Shown piece by piece: positions 17,192 through 26,701 of a stretch of 36,649 nucleotides of DNA (its first letter is position 1; each line of letters opens with the position of its first letter). Position numbers and translations under genes: made by a program. The DNA is from Phycisphaerae bacterium. GTDB lineage: Bacteria; Planctomycetota; Phycisphaerae; UBA1845. The stretch spans positions 1-36,649 of the forward strand of contig JANQQK010000045.1 in NCBI GenBank assembly GCA_028289375.1, written 5' to 3'. Under the pieces are notes generated by a model that saw only the letters and a list, made by a program, of their open reading frames with translations, was not told the DNA's origin and made no database searches.

Positions 17192-17767
17192 ATGGAGAAG
17201 GCGCGACTGATCGCGAGTGACTGCCTGCCGACGCTGTCGGGCGATCGGGTGAGGCTTCGATGGCTTGAGGATCGCGATGCGTCGGCGTTGTTTGACGTGT
17301 TCTCCGACGAGCGGGTCATGCGTTACTGGAGCGGGGCTGCGTGGACGGAAGCCTCGCAGGCGACCGACCTGATCGCGAGCATCCGCGATTATTTTGACAA
17401 GCAGACGCTGTTCCAATGGGGGATCGCACGGGCTTCGGACGACGTTGTAATCGGCACGTGCACGCTGGCGTGGATCGACGCGTCGAATCGCCGCTGCGAG
17501 ATCGGGTTTGCACTGCGGAGCGACCATTGGGGGCAGGGACTGGTGTCCGAGGCGACGCGGCTGCTGTTGGTATTTGCGTTCGAGTCGCTCAACATGCACC
17601 GCATTGAAGCGGACGTCGATCCGCGGAACGAAGCCTCGATTCGGTTGCTGTCAAAGCTTGGGTTTCAGCGGGAGGGGTACCTGCGGGAGCGATGGCTTGT
17701 GGGCAGCGAAGCGTGCGACACGGTCTTTTTCGGACTTCTGCGGTCGGAGTGGCATTCGCAGCCATGA
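17192..17767 (+). CDS. GNAT family N-acetyltransferase (RimJ/RimL type)
   Basis: A 191-residue acetyltransferase. It opens with 'LPTLSGDRVRLRWLEDRDA', typical of the RimJ/RimL subgroup that acetylates protein N-termini or small amines. The acetyl-CoA loop is in DHWGQGLVSEAT (Q/R-x-x-G-x-A/G pattern), followed by RIEADVDPRNEASIRLLSKL and GFQREGYLRER. ATG 17192 fits the family start; an in-frame codon at 17153 would add 13 unlikely residues. The substrate is unknown. It is followed by a short hairpin and tRNA-Thr. Confidence 0.88.
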   Translation: MEKARLIASDCLPTLSGDRVRLRWLEDRDASALFDVFSDERVMRYWSGAAWTEASQATDLIASIRDYFDKQTLFQWGIARASDDVVIGTCTLAWIDASNRRCEIGFALRSDHWGQGLVSEATRLLLVFAFESLNMHRIEADVDPRNEASIRLLSKLGFQREGYLRERWLVGSEACDTVFFGLLRSEWHSQP

Positions 17768-17841
17768 CAACGGGCCAACGCCCGCGAATTGGCTCGTGAG
17801 GCCTGTTGATTTTGTCGGCGGGTCGGTAGAAGATACGTGGC

Positions 17842-17857
17842 TCGCCCGGACGGGCGA
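17842..17857 (+). repeat. short perfect hairpin just before tRNA-Thr
   Basis: TCGCCCG-GA-CGGGCGA has perfect seven-base arms and ends three bases before the tRNA. It has no T-run. It could shape the tRNA precursor leader or be the 3' end of the GNAT message. Confidence 0.5.
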
Positions 17858-17860
17858 CAT

Positions 17861-17932
17861 GCCGACGTAGCTCAATGGTAGAGCACAGCTTTCGTAAAGC
17901 TGAGGTTGTGGGTTCAATTCCCACCGTCGGCT
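17861..17932 (+). tRNA. tRNA-Thr (anticodon CGT)
   Basis: A 72-base cloverleaf with fully paired acceptor arms GCCGACG and CGTCGGC and discriminator T. The anticodon stem CAGCT/AGCTG encloses the loop TTCGTAA with CGT at 17893-17895. The T-arm is GTGGG-TTCAATT-CCCAC. CCA is not encoded. Confidence 0.97.
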
Positions 17933-18080
17933 GTCAGCAGGAATTGGTCCACGTATCGCGGTTGGCCGGTCCTGTCATGTTCATTCGATCACACAATCCT
18001 AAAATATTGTCGTATGCAACGGGCGGTGATGTTTCGTCCGCTGTTGGTGACCTGATGCACGACATGAGGAAGAGCAACAC

Positions 18081-20696
18081 ATGGACCTGAATCGACTGAC
18101 ACAGAAATCTCAGCAGGCGTTGAGCGACGCCCAGAATCTGGCGGTATCGGCCGGTCATACGCAGGTGGACGGCGAGCATCTGCTGCTTGCGTTGGTGCAG
18201 CAGGAGGAGGGGCTGGTGCCGCGACTGCTGCGGCGAATGGATGTGCCAGTGGCGTTGTTGGCGGGGCGACTCGAGGATGAGTTGTCGCGGATACCGCGCG
18301 TCTCGGGGCCTGGGTCCGAGCCAGGCAAGATCTACGTGTCGCAGCGACTGAACGAACTTTTGGTCAAAGCCGAGAAGCACGCCAAGCGGTTGAAGGACGA
18401 GTATGTTTCGGTCGAGCATCTGCTGATGGCGTTCATCGAGGAGGATGCGAATACGGCGGCGGGTCGGGTGCTGCAGGAGCGGGGTGTCACGGCGGACGCG
18501 TTTCTGCAGGCGTTGACGGCGGTGCGCGGTAGTCAGCGGGTGCAGAGCGCTGATCCGGAGGCGACGTATGAAGCGCTCGATCGCTATGGTCAGGACCTGG
18601 TGGCGTTGTCGCGGGCGGGCAAGCTCGAGCCGGTGATCGGTCGTGATGAGGAGATTCGCCGCGTCATCCGCATTCTGAGTCGCAAGACGAAGAACAACCC
18701 GGTGCTGATCGGCGAACCGGGCGTCGGCAAGACCGCAATCGCGGAAGGAATGGCGCATCGCATCGTGCGTGGTGACGTGCCGGAGGGGCTGAAGGACAAA
18801 TCCATTTTCGCGCTCGATATGGGATCGTTGCTGGCGGGTGCGAAGTATCGCGGTGAGTTTGAGGAGCGTCTGAAAGCCGTTCTGAATGAGGTGAAGCAAT
18901 CGGAAGGCCGCATCATTCTGTTCATCGACGAGTTGCACACGATCGTCGGAGCGGGCAAGACCGACGGCGCGATGGATGCGGGGAATATGCTCAAGCCAAT
19001 GCTGGCCCGCGGGGAGTTGCATTGCATCGGGGCAACGACGCTCGACGAGTACCGCAAGTACATCGAGAAGGACGCCGCCCTGGAGCGACGTTTTCAACCG
19101 GTGCAAGTCGATCCGCCAAGCGTCGAGGACACGGTGTCCATCCTGCGAGGCCTGCGCGAACGGTTCGAGATTCACCATGGCGTCAAGATTCAGGACAACG
19201 CGCTCGTCGCCGCCGCGGTCCTGTCGCATCGCTACATCACCGACCGATTCCTTCCGGACAAAGCCATCGACCTTGTCGACGAAGCCTGCGCGATGATCCG
19301 CACGGAGATCGATTCGATGCCGGCTGAATTGGATGCCGCGTCGCGACGCGTGATGCAACTCGAAATCGAGGAGGCCGCCCTCAGGAAGGAGAAGGACTCA
19401 GCCAGCAAGGAGCGTCTCAAGACGATCCAGAAGGAACTGCAGGAGAAGCGCGGGGAGGCTGAGTCACTGAGGGCGCAGTATGAAGCCGAGAAGGGATCGA
19501 TTCAGAAGGTGCAGGAGCTTCGTGAGCAGATCGAACAATTGCATCGCGACATCGAACGGGCGGAGCGCAGTTACGATCTCGATAAGGCGGCAGAGTTGAG
19601 GCATGGTCGGCTGCCCGAAATGCAGCAGCGTCTGCGGGCGGAGGAAGCGAATCTTCTGCTCAAGCAGGGTGAAGACGCCCTGCTGCGCGAGGAAGTCACC
19701 GAGGAGGAGATCGCCGGAATCGTCAGTCGCTGGACGGGCATTCCGGTCACGCGACTCGTCGAAGGCGAACGCGAGAAACTGTTGCGATTGGACGAGATTC
19801 TGCATGAGCGTGTCGTGGGGCAGGATGAAGCCGTCAGACTCGTGGCGGATGCGGTGATTCGTGCGCGATCGGGCATCAAGGATCCGCGACGACCGATCGG
19901 ATCGTTCGTGTTCCTTGGTCCGACCGGTGTTGGCAAGACGGAGTTGGCCAAGACGCTGGCGGCTGCGCTGTTCGACACCGAGGAGAACATGGTCCGCATC
20001 GACATGTCGGAATACATGGAGAAGCACGCCGTCGCGCGTTTGATCGGAGCGCCGCCGGGGTATGTCGGTTACGAGGAAGGCGGACAACTCACCGAAGCCG
20101 TCCGTCGCAAGCCCTACTCGGTGATCCTCTTCGATGAGATCGAGAAGGCCCATCACGACGTGTTCAACGTGCTGCTGCAGATTCTCGATGACGGGCGGGC
20201 GACCGATGCGCAGGGCCGGACGGTCGATTTCAAGAACACCGTGATCATCATGACGAGCAACATCGGAGCGCACCATCTGCTGGAAGGCATCACGGCCGAC
20301 GGCGACATCACCGATTCCGCGCGGTCAGCCGTCATGGGTGAAATGCGTCAGCACTTTCGACCGGAGTTTCTAAACCGCATCGACGACGTGGTGCTGTTCA
20401 AGCCGTTGCAGCGTGGTGAGATCAAACGGATCGTCGAATTGCTGACGAATGAACTGCGGGAACGCCTGTCCGACCGGCGGATCGGTCTGGAGATCAGTGA
20501 CGAGGCAGCCAACTTCATCGCAGACTCGGGCTACGATCCGGTTTACGGCGCGCGGCCTCTCAAACGGTTCCTGCAACGCGAACTCGAGACGCGCATCGGG
20601 CGGGAACTGATCCGTGGTGACATCGCCGAAGGTGCATCGGTGCGGGTCGGGTTGAAGGATGGCACGCTTGTTGTCGAGCCGGGCTCGGACGACTGA
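18081..20696 (+). CDS. clpB: ATP-dependent chaperone ClpB
   Basis: The 871-residue Hsp100 disaggregase that works with DnaK to resolubilise proteins. The N-domain is at 1-145 with the two Clp-N repeats ([27 protein letters not shown]). The first AAA+ domain has Walker A GEPGVGKT at 211-218 and pore loop [10 protein letters not shown]. The coiled-coil M-domain (about 410-540), which marks ClpB rather than ClpA or ClpC, follows. The second AAA+ domain has GPTGVGKT at 613-620, pore loop GYVGYEEGG and [16 protein letters not shown] lies about eight bases before ATG 18081. No CIRCE element is visible in the 148 bases upstream. Confidence 0.98.
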   Translation: MDLNRLTQKSQQALSDAQNLAVSAGHTQVDGEHLLLALVQQEEGLVPRLLRRMDVPVALLAGRLEDELSRIPRVSGPGSEPGKIYVSQRLNELLVKAEKHAKRLKDEYVSVEHLLMAFIEEDANTAAGRVLQERGVTADAFLQALTAVRGSQRVQSADPEATYEALDRYGQDLVALSRAGKLEPVIGRDEEIRRVIRILSRKTKNNPVLIGEPGVGKTAIAEGMAHRIVRGDVPEGLKDKSIFALDMGSLLAGAKYRGEFEERLKAVLNEVKQSEGRIILFIDELHTIVGAGKTDGAMDAGNMLKPMLARGELHCIGATTLDEYRKYIEKDAALERRFQPVQVDPPSVEDTVSILRGLRERFEIHHGVKIQDNALVAAAVLSHRYITDRFLPDKAIDLVDEACAMIRTEIDSMPAELDAASRRVMQLEIEEAALRKEKDSASKERLKTIQKELQEKRGEAESLRAQYEAEKGSIQKVQELREQIEQLHRDIERAERSYDLDKAAELRHGRLPEMQQRLRAEEANLLLKQGEDALLREEVTEEEIAGIVSRWTGIPVTRLVEGEREKLLRLDEILHERVVGQDEAVRLVADAVIRARSGIKDPRRPIGSFVFLGPTGVGKTELAKTLAAALFDTEENMVRIDMSEYMEKHAVARLIGAPPGYVGYEEGGQLTEAVRRKPYSVILFDEIEKAHHDVFNVLLQILDDGRATDAQGRTVDFKNTVIIMTSNIGAHHLLEGITADGDITDSARSAVMGEMRQHFRPEFLNRIDDVVLFKPLQRGEIKRIVELLTNELRERLSDRRIGLEISDEAANFIADSGYDPVYGARPLKRFLQRELETRIGRELIRGDIAEGASVRVGLKDGTLVVEPGSDD

Positions 20697-20972
20697 ATCT
20701 GCGTCAATGATCCTTCCGGTCCATGATGCTCTGAAATGCGCGGTCGAGACGTGATTTGCACATGTTCCGATAATGGCCGACGTAACCGCTGATGTGAGAA
20801 TTCCTGATCACGTGACTTGGCTGAGACCCGTGTATCCGTTGATGAGCGTCTGGTTATCGACCCAACGTCCGATAGCCCTTCACCTCTGTCGTCAATCCAC
20901 ATGGTCCAAACTCAATTGGGTTTGCGAATCGTACGATGAACCGATGTCGGTTTGTGCGCTGGAGGTGTCTGC
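20697..20972. other. 276-base intergenic region after clpB
   Basis: No gene and no clear terminator were recognised between clpB and the HEQAH protein. The reading frames that cross it have no family-like features. Confidence 0.5.
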
Positions 20973-21620
20973 GTGCTTGAAGCCATCGGATCCGGATTTC
21001 CCGCCAGCCAGGCGGCCAACGCCGTCATCTCGTCACTGTCGCGTGGCGAGCGTGGTCGGGGTGCAGCGGCCACTCGCGCGCCGGAATCGCCCAGTCCGAC
21101 GCAGTCACTCGGTGGCAAGAGCGAGCTGACCGAGGAGGAACTTCGGGAGGTCGACCGTCTCAAGAAGCGTGACGCCGAAGTCCGACGACACGAACAGGCC
21201 CACAAAGCCGCAGCGGGGCGCTACGCCACCGGCGGTCCGACCTACGAGTATGAAAAAGGCCCGGATGGCAGGCAATATGCCGTTGGCGGCGAGGTGCAGA
21301 TCGATGTTTCGCCGGTAGAGGGCGACCCGCAAGCAACAATTCAAAAAATGCAGCAGGTTCGCAGGGCTGCACTCGCCCCTGCAGAACCATCCGCACAGGA
21401 CCGAAAAGTCGCCGCCGAAGCAGCTCGCCTCGAAGCCCAAGCACGCGCAGAACTCTCCCAGGGCGACGCTGACGAGCAGAGCGGCTCATCATCAACCATA
21501 CGTACGAAGTCGGGCTCAACGTCCACGACGAACGCTGGTGGTCGCTCCGACGTCGCGAGTGCGTACGCCTCGCAGGAACCGTTCATCCCGGCGGGTCGGT
21601 TCATCGACGTGGCGGCCTGA
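20973..21620 (+). CDS. putative metalloprotease, SprA-related family
   Basis: A 215-residue protein. The core is [20 protein letters not shown] followed by [20 protein letters not shown], then [20 protein letters not shown], then [20 protein letters not shown]. This matches the small SprA-related family (the 'putative metalloprotease CJM1_0395' group); HEQAH is an HExxH-type zinc site. Catalytic activity has not been shown for the family as far as I know. A low-complexity Ser/Thr/Gly tail follows. There is no signal peptide. GTG 20973 has GGAGGT six bases upstream; a TTG at 20952 is the alternative. Confidence 0.85.
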   Translation: MLEAIGSGFPASQAANAVISSLSRGERGRGAAATRAPESPSPTQSLGGKSELTEEELREVDRLKKRDAEVRRHEQAHKAAAGRYATGGPTYEYEKGPDGRQYAVGGEVQIDVSPVEGDPQATIQKMQQVRRAALAPAEPSAQDRKVAAEAARLEAQARAELSQGDADEQSGSSSTIRTKSGSTSTTNAGGRSDVASAYASQEPFIPAGRFIDVAA

Positions 21621-21663
21621 TATCGCTCACAATTGAGTGCACGCCATCGCTCTTCGTCCACTG

Positions 21664-21681
21664 CAGAATGAACGAATTCTG
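21664..21681. repeat. inverted repeat upstream of the deiminase-like gene
   Basis: CAGAAT and ATTCTG are separated by six bases. Just after it, ATCGGAC occurs twice in direct orientation near 21689-21706. Possible regulator site; no T-run. Confidence 0.35.
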
Positions 21682-21714
21682 AAGCACTATCGGACATAAT
21701 CGGACGCAAATCTC

Positions 21715-21745
21715 TTGTGCGAATCGCACGCACTTCGGGTATACT
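21715..21745 (+). promoter_or_regulatory. probable promoter of the deiminase-like gene with overlapping operator-like repeat
   Basis: TTGTGC (21715-21720) and TATACT (21740-21745) are 19 bases apart. GTGCGA-A-TCGCAC (21717-21729), a near-palindrome, overlaps the -35, so a bound regulator would block the polymerase. The predicted leader is roughly 95 bases. Confidence 0.45.
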
Positions 21746-21844
21746 CGCGGCTTGAGAATTCGTGGCGCTGATGCTCTGCGCCGTACCCAGTGCCTTTGGC
21801 GAGTCGGCACTCAGGTTGATACACACCTTGTGAAAGGAGTACCC

Positions 21845-24109
21845 ATGTTGTTTCATCATTGTCTCCGACGGGTGACGTTGATTGCGGTGTTTTCCGTCGC
21901 CGGCGTCGCACTCGCGGGTGATGACGCGTATTACACTGTGACGTCGGATTGGGACGAAGCCACGCGAGGTCCGTTGCCGCGTTGGCGTGACGGCGGTCGT
22001 CCGGACTTTGTGAATGAGACATTGTTCCCATACATCGTGCCGACTGCTTCAGACGAGCCGACGAGTGGGCTGATCACGACTCCGCCGGAATTTGCACCGA
22101 CGGATGGCGTGCTCTACCGGTACAGTTCCGGTGCGTGGCCGGTTGTGGTTCGCGATCTTGTCGTGTCGTTGACCGCAGATCCGACGGACGACGAAATCGC
22201 GTACGTGGTGGTATCGGACACGAATCAGCGCAACATTGCGACCACGCAGTTTTCGGCTGGTGGTGCGGACATGAGCAAGGTCGTGTTCATCATCGCACCG
22301 AATGATTCGATCTGGATGCGTGACTATGGGCCTCACTTCATTTTCCAGGGTGAGAATCTCGCCATTGTCGACAGCCACTATTACCCGGGTCGCTCACGGG
22401 ACAACTTCCTGCCGACCCTGCTTGGTGACGACTTCTTCGAAATCCCAACGTTCGACATTGGCCTTTACTACTCGGGTGGTAACTATCAGGCCGACACGAA
22501 TCGCAATGGTTACATCACGTCGCTGATCAATTTTGACAATCCTGGGTTCGGCGAGGATTTCGTGGCTGAGTTGTATGACAAGTATCAGGGTGTGGACAAC
22601 CTGACGATCTTTCCGGCGTTGCCCGGTTCGGTCGACGGCACGGGTCACATTGACATGTGGTTCTACCTGATCGATGACACGACGGCCATCATCTCGGAGT
22701 TCATTCCGGGATCGAACCCGACTGCGATCACGATTACGAACAACGCGGCCGATTTCATGGAAGACGTGATGGGCTTCGATGTCTTCCGCGTGCCGGACAG
22801 CAATGGCTTCCACCCGCAGGGCGGCGGCTTCGACGCGCACTACACATACACCAATGCGTTCCGCGTGAACGACCGCATCTTCATTCCGACGTACGGTCAG
22901 GGCAGTGCTGTGCACAATCAGCGTGATGCTCAGGCGCTCGCCACGTGGGAGTTGGCGGCAGGCCCGTCGATTGAGATCGTTCCAATCAACTGTTATGACA
23001 TCATTCCGGCGGCTGGTGCGATCCACTGCATCGTCAAGCAGGTGCCGCGCTATTCCAATCCGAATCCGGCTGCCCGCGTCCTGACCCCGGACGGTGGCAA
23101 CGTTGTGGTCGGCGGTTCAGAGTTCCCATTGAACTGGGCAGCGGATGATGACGTGGCCGTCGACTCGATCGATCTGGCGTATTCGACCGATGGCGGCGAT
23201 ACGTATCAGACGATCGCCAACAACCTGAACGACCTCGGCAGCATTGGCTGGATCGTTCCGTCTATCGGCACGTCGGACGCCAAGATCAAGGTCACGGCCA
23301 ACGACGAATTCGGCAACTCGGGCGAAGGCGAAAGCGCTGAGTCGTTCAGCATCGTCAACGCCGATCGCACGACGTACGACTTCAGCAACAACGCAGGTGT
23401 GGACCGTTTCGCTTATGGATACCAGACCAGCAGTTGGACACTGATTAACGGCCGCCGTCGTCCAACGTCGGTCAATGCCGAAGTCGACACGTTCGACGCG
23501 TCCGCATACACGCGTATGGCTTCGAGCAATGCCACGGGTGGCGATACGGACTTCAACCGCTACCGTTCGCGTGTTCCCTCGAATGGTCAGGAATCGACGC
23601 ACATCTTCGAGTTCACGATTTACGAGGAGCTTGAGGACATTCTCGACATCGAGATTGTTTGGGAGGGCTATGCCGACGACTGCACGCAGGCGGAGATTTA
23701 CGTCTGGGACAACGTCGAGGAGAACTGGAGCGACACGCGTGGCTTCTTTGGTGACAATCGCCATTTCGACAACCACGCCACCAATCGCGATGAGAATCTC
23801 AGCGGCAACATCACCTCTGATTTTGATCGCTATCTCGACGAGAACGGCTTGATCACGATTCTGCACTATGCAGAGCGCAGCCGTTGGCGCACGTTCCATG
23901 ATTACGTTAGCGTGACAGTCACGCACACGCCCAATGGCGACCTCGACGACAACGGATCATGGGATCTCGATGACGTCGATCTGTACAACGATTGCGTCAC
24001 CGGTCCGGGTGGCGGCATTCTGCCCGGATGCGACGCCGCCGATACCGATGGCGACTTCGACGTCGACTACGCCGACTTGCAGCGCCTGCAGGATAAGATC
24101 GGCGAGTAA
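21845..24109 (+). CDS. secreted peptidylarginine/agmatine deiminase-like enzyme with dockerin-like tail
   Basis: A 754-residue exported enzyme of the guanidine-group-modifying superfamily (PAD_porph type), which converts arginine-like groups to citrulline-like groups and ammonia. Residues 1-24 form a signal peptide. Catalytic landmarks are NDSIWMRDYGPHF (about 152-164), SGGNYQAD, GHIDMW (267-272, His268) and GAIHCIVKQVP with the nucleophile Cys395. An Ig-like segment follows (about 420-535), then a domain with IFEFTIYEELEDILDIEI. The C-terminus has two calcium-loop dockerin-like repeats (NGDLDDNGSWDLDD, DTDGDFDVDYADL). AAAGGAG lies seven bases before ATG 21845. Unlike cytoplasmic agmatine deiminases it is exported and modular, so peptide or extracellular substrates are likelier (inference). 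Confidence 0.88.
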   Translation: MLFHHCLRRVTLIAVFSVAGVALAGDDAYYTVTSDWDEATRGPLPRWRDGGRPDFVNETLFPYIVPTASDEPTSGLITTPPEFAPTDGVLYRYSSGAWPVVVRDLVVSLTADPTDDEIAYVVVSDTNQRNIATTQFSAGGADMSKVVFIIAPNDSIWMRDYGPHFIFQGENLAIVDSHYYPGRSRDNFLPTLLGDDFFEIPTFDIGLYYSGGNYQADTNRNGYITSLINFDNPGFGEDFVAELYDKYQGVDNLTIFPALPGSVDGTGHIDMWFYLIDDTTAIISEFIPGSNPTAITITNNAADFMEDVMGFDVFRVPDSNGFHPQGGGFDAHYTYTNAFRVNDRIFIPTYGQGSAVHNQRDAQALATWELAAGPSIEIVPINCYDIIPAAGAIHCIVKQVPRYSNPNPAARVLTPDGGNVVVGGSEFPLNWAADDDVAVDSIDLAYSTDGGDTYQTIANNLNDLGSIGWIVPSIGTSDAKIKVTANDEFGNSGEGESAESFSIVNADRTTYDFSNNAGVDRFAYGYQTSSWTLINGRRRPTSVNAEVDTFDASAYTRMASSNATGGDTDFNRYRSRVPSNGQESTHIFEFTIYEELEDILDIEIVWEGYADDCTQAEIYVWDNVEENWSDTRGFFGDNRHFDNHATNRDENLSGNITSDFDRYLDENGLITILHYAERSRWRTFHDYVSVTVTHTPNGDLDDNGSWDLDDVDLYNDCVTGPGGGILPGCDAADTDGDFDVDYADLQRLQDKIGE

Positions 24110-24141
24110 CGTCTCACACACACAATCGAGTCAGACTCAAC

Positions 24142-24177
24142 GGGGGCTGGTGCATTTTGCATCAGCCTCCTTTTTTT
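24142..24177 (+). terminator. Rho-independent terminator of the deiminase-like gene
   Basis: A 13-base stem (24142-24154 with 24158-24170, two G-U pairs) around a TTT loop, followed by seven T at 24171-24177. It begins 32 bases after the stop. Confidence 0.93.
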
Positions 24178-24193
24178 GTCCGGCATGACCCCG

Positions 24194-24868
24194 TTACTGG
24201 TCTTTTGCAGACGCGACGAGTTTGTCGGCCAACCGGGTGGGTTCGGGGACGCGGTATCGCGTGGCGCAGCGAAGAACGATGCGTGTTGCGTCGGTCAGTG
24301 TGATGCGATGCCCGACGCTGACGTAAACGGGCTTGACGCCGTCCCGCGTTCGCAGCACCTGGCCGATGACCTGGCCATCATGTTTGAGTGTTGATGTTGA
24401 ACCGCGGGATCCTGCGGGTTCGCGGTGCTCGCCGATCAGCCGACTCTTGCCGCAGCCGATGCTGGGCTTGTCGATGATGACGCCGATGTGACAAGCCAAT
24501 CCGAACCGCCTCGGATGGGCAAATCCCTGGCCATCGAACAAGAAGACGTCCGGTTCGTGTTTCAGCTTGCGGATGGCTTTGACGAGTGGCGCGCCTTCGC
24601 GAAATGACAGCAGGCCCGGTACGTATGGAAACGTCACCGGTGCTCGGACGACAACGCGTTCGATGTCGCATTGTCGGTCGACATCCCACACGACGGCGCC
24701 CGCGATCGCCGTCTTGCGATCGCGCGAAAAGGCGATGTCCATTCCTGCCACACTGCGAACGTCAGGTCTCAGCTTCTCGATCCGCACGCGTGGTGCCAAT
24801 TCACGCTGAATCTGCATGGCCTGTTTGGGCGAGACACTCCAGCGGTGCGGACAGCGCGGCAGTTTCAT
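24194..24868 (-). CDS. nfi: endonuclease V
   Basis: A 224-residue deoxyinosine-repair endonuclease. The catalytic residues are in AGMDIAF (Asp near 44), the 'YVPGLLSFRE' wedge/active-site strand (Glu) and FDGQGFAHPRRFG (Asp), followed by GCGKSRL and PVYVSVGH, all typical. It nicks DNA at the second phosphodiester bond 3' of hypoxanthine; some homologues act on inosine in RNA. ATG 24868 is three bases after the stop of the membrane spermidine-synthase-like gene, so it is the last gene of that operon and probably translationally coupled. Confidence 0.95.
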   Translation of the reverse strand: MKLPRCPHRWSVSPKQAMQIQRELAPRVRIEKLRPDVRSVAGMDIAFSRDRKTAIAGAVVWDVDRQCDIERVVVRAPVTFPYVPGLLSFREGAPLVKAIRKLKHEPDVFLFDGQGFAHPRRFGLACHIGVIIDKPSIGCGKSRLIGEHREPAGSRGSTSTLKHDGQVIGQVLRTRDGVKPVYVSVGHRITLTDATRIVLRCATRYRVPEPTRLADKLVASAKDQ

Positions 24869-24871
24869 GGG

Positions 24872-26446
24872 TCAGTCCAGGTACCGATGATAGCCCTCGC
24901 GATACAGGCGATACACAACCGGGTCGTCGAGCGTGCTCACGTCTGTCTCGACCCTGTCCTGGTCGGCTGGGAACACGAACATTCCCGCCAACACGTCGTC
25001 TGTGAGAAAACGATTCCGAACAGCGAGCTGAATGTCGTCCGGCGACCAATCGCGCGTGGCGGCCATCACGAATCCCCACGTCCCAAACGTCGGTACAACG
25101 GTGTGATACGCTTTGGCTGCGAACCCGTCGCGACCGTCCATGCCCCATCGGGCGCTCGCGATGGTCACATGAACGCACCAGAACGCTTCGCGACTGCGGA
25201 ATGGACTGGTCGCCTGCGTGGCGAAGCTGCCACCCGCAGAAAGTCGCCGACCGATCAGGCTGAAGAATGTGCGTGAGTAGAGTTTGCCGAGATGGGGATC
25301 GCTAGGGTCGGGCAGGTCCATCAAAACCACGTCGTACAACTGATCGGCCTGCTCGAGATATCTCATGGCATCAGCGTGATGAACGGTGACGCGCTCGTCA
25401 TGAAAGGCGCGGCCATTCAGATCAGCCAGGAGCGGATTGCCGGTGAACAGGGTCGTCACCGCCGGATCAATGTCCACGACGTCCACGTGCTGAACGCCGT
25501 CATGCAGAAGCACCTCGCGCAAAGCCAAGCCATCTCCGCCACCGAGAATCAGAACACGATCGCGCCGCTCCGCCAACGCCATGGCTGGATGCACGAGTGA
25601 TTCGTGATAACGGTATTCGTCGACCGTGGAAAACTGCAGGTGGCCGTTGAGGTAGAGTCGGATGTCGTCTCGCCATCTCGTCACGACGATGCGTTGATAC
25701 TGCGAGTCCGCCGCGTGGATGATCTCATCCTGATACAGACGCGCTTCGACGGCGCTGACCAGGCGTGCACTGAATACAAGGCACACGATCAATGCCACGG
25801 AAGAGGCGACGGCCACGGTCCCGAGCGATCGCAGATGGTCCCGCACCGCCTGTCGAAATCGCCACATCAGCAGAACCGCGACGGCCACGTTCAGCAGCCC
25901 CATGATCGCCCCGGCCTGCATCAACCCGACGTGCGGCAGCAGGACGAACGGAAACAGCAGCGACGCCGCGAGCGCTCCGAGGTAGTCGGCGGCGAAGACG
26001 TTGGCCAGCGTGATGCGCAACCCGCCGACGTCTTTGAGAATCCGCACGACAAGCGGAATCTCAAGTCCGACGAGCACGCCGATTGCGAGAACCAGCGACA
26101 ACAGGATGGGAACGTACGCATCGGTGAGGGCAAAGGCAGCGAATCCCGCGATGGCGCTCAGTCCGCCGACCAGCCCCACAACCGATTCGATGAGGATCAA
26201 ACGGGCGAGCAACGCGTTCTTGATGAATCGGGACAAATACGACCCGATGCCCATCGCCGTCAGAAACAGGCCGATGACCAGCGAGAACTGCGTGACCGAG
26301 TCGCCGATGAGGTAACTGGAAAGCGTGCCGGCGATCAGCTCGTACACCAGCCCGCAGATCGCGATAACGAAGATCGCGATGATTAGAAGCACACCACCGG
26401 CGGGATCAATCGCTGCGTCTGATCGATCCGCCTGCGAATCGGTCAT
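24872..26446 (-). CDS. membrane-anchored spermidine synthase-like protein
   Basis: A 524-residue two-part protein. Residues 1 to about 225 carry roughly seven transmembrane helices (first near 18-38). The rest is a spermidine-synthase-type Rossmann domain: QYQRIVVTRW, YRYHESLVHPAM, ILGGGDGLALRE (GGGDG at 302-306), VDVVDIDPAV, HHADAMRYLE and VVLMDLPDPSDPHLGKLYS with the catalytic-position Asp. Soluble SpeE transfers an aminopropyl group from decarboxylated SAM to putrescine. No speD, which supplies that donor, is in the window, so the acceptor and true reaction are open. It sits three bases after DUF350 and three bases before endonuclease V. Confidence 0.88.
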   Translation of the reverse strand: MTDSQADRSDAAIDPAGGVLLIIAIFVIAICGLVYELIAGTLSSYLIGDSVTQFSLVIGLFLTAMGIGSYLSRFIKNALLARLILIESVVGLVGGLSAIAGFAAFALTDAYVPILLSLVLAIGVLVGLEIPLVVRILKDVGGLRITLANVFAADYLGALAASLLFPFVLLPHVGLMQAGAIMGLLNVAVAVLLMWRFRQAVRDHLRSLGTVAVASSVALIVCLVFSARLVSAVEARLYQDEIIHAADSQYQRIVVTRWRDDIRLYLNGHLQFSTVDEYRYHESLVHPAMALAERRDRVLILGGGDGLALREVLLHDGVQHVDVVDIDPAVTTLFTGNPLLADLNGRAFHDERVTVHHADAMRYLEQADQLYDVVLMDLPDPSDPHLGKLYSRTFFSLIGRRLSAGGSFATQATSPFRSREAFWCVHVTIASARWGMDGRDGFAAKAYHTVVPTFGTWGFVMAATRDWSPDDIQLAVRNRFLTDDVLAGMFVFPADQDRVETDVSTLDDPVVYRLYREGYHRYLD

Positions 26447-26449
26447 GGC

Positions 26450-26665
26450 CTATTTGATCACCGCCGCGAGCACGATCGCGATGGCAATCAGCGCGGCGCC
26501 GATGAGGATGGCCAGCGCCGTGTTCTGGTCCTGCTCGATTTCCTTGCGGATTGAAAACGGCGTCATGCGATCCATGACGATGATGGCCAGTCCGAAGAGA
26601 GCGAACCCGACCACAAAGTAGACGACCGTCAACAGCAATTCATGAATGTGCGTGGTCCAGTCCAT
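26450..26665 (-). CDS. DUF350 membrane protein
   Basis: A 71-residue protein with two transmembrane helices (about 12-33 and 50-70) joined by the polar segment MDRMTPFSIRKEIEQDQNTA. This matches a DUF350 (YjfL-like) half unit. DUF350 proteins have no established biochemical role. I chose ATG 26665, which has AAAGGG nine bases upstream; the frame also allows TTG 26674. It lies within the operon between a small anchored peptide and the membrane SpeE-like gene. Confidence 0.85.
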   Translation of the reverse strand: MDWTTHIHELLLTVVYFVVGFALFGLAIIVMDRMTPFSIRKEIEQDQNTALAILIGAALIAIAIVLAAVIK

Positions 26666-26701
26666 CGCATCCAACCCTTTCGGCGACCTGCGCCTGTCGT
26701 G

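Noticed and set aside
17589..17924. Minus-strand open frame containing GIEPTTSALRKL
   Set aside because: It is the antisense of tRNA-Thr and the GNAT gene, a well-known false gene type.
17933..18080. CIRCE or sigma-32 type heat-shock site before clpB
   Set aside because: No TTAGCACTC/GAGTGCTAA repeat and no clear heat-shock hexamers are present.
17934..19358. 474-codon open frame on the minus strand
   Set aside because: It lies opposite clpB; composition (Arg, Gln, His) is that of an antisense shadow.
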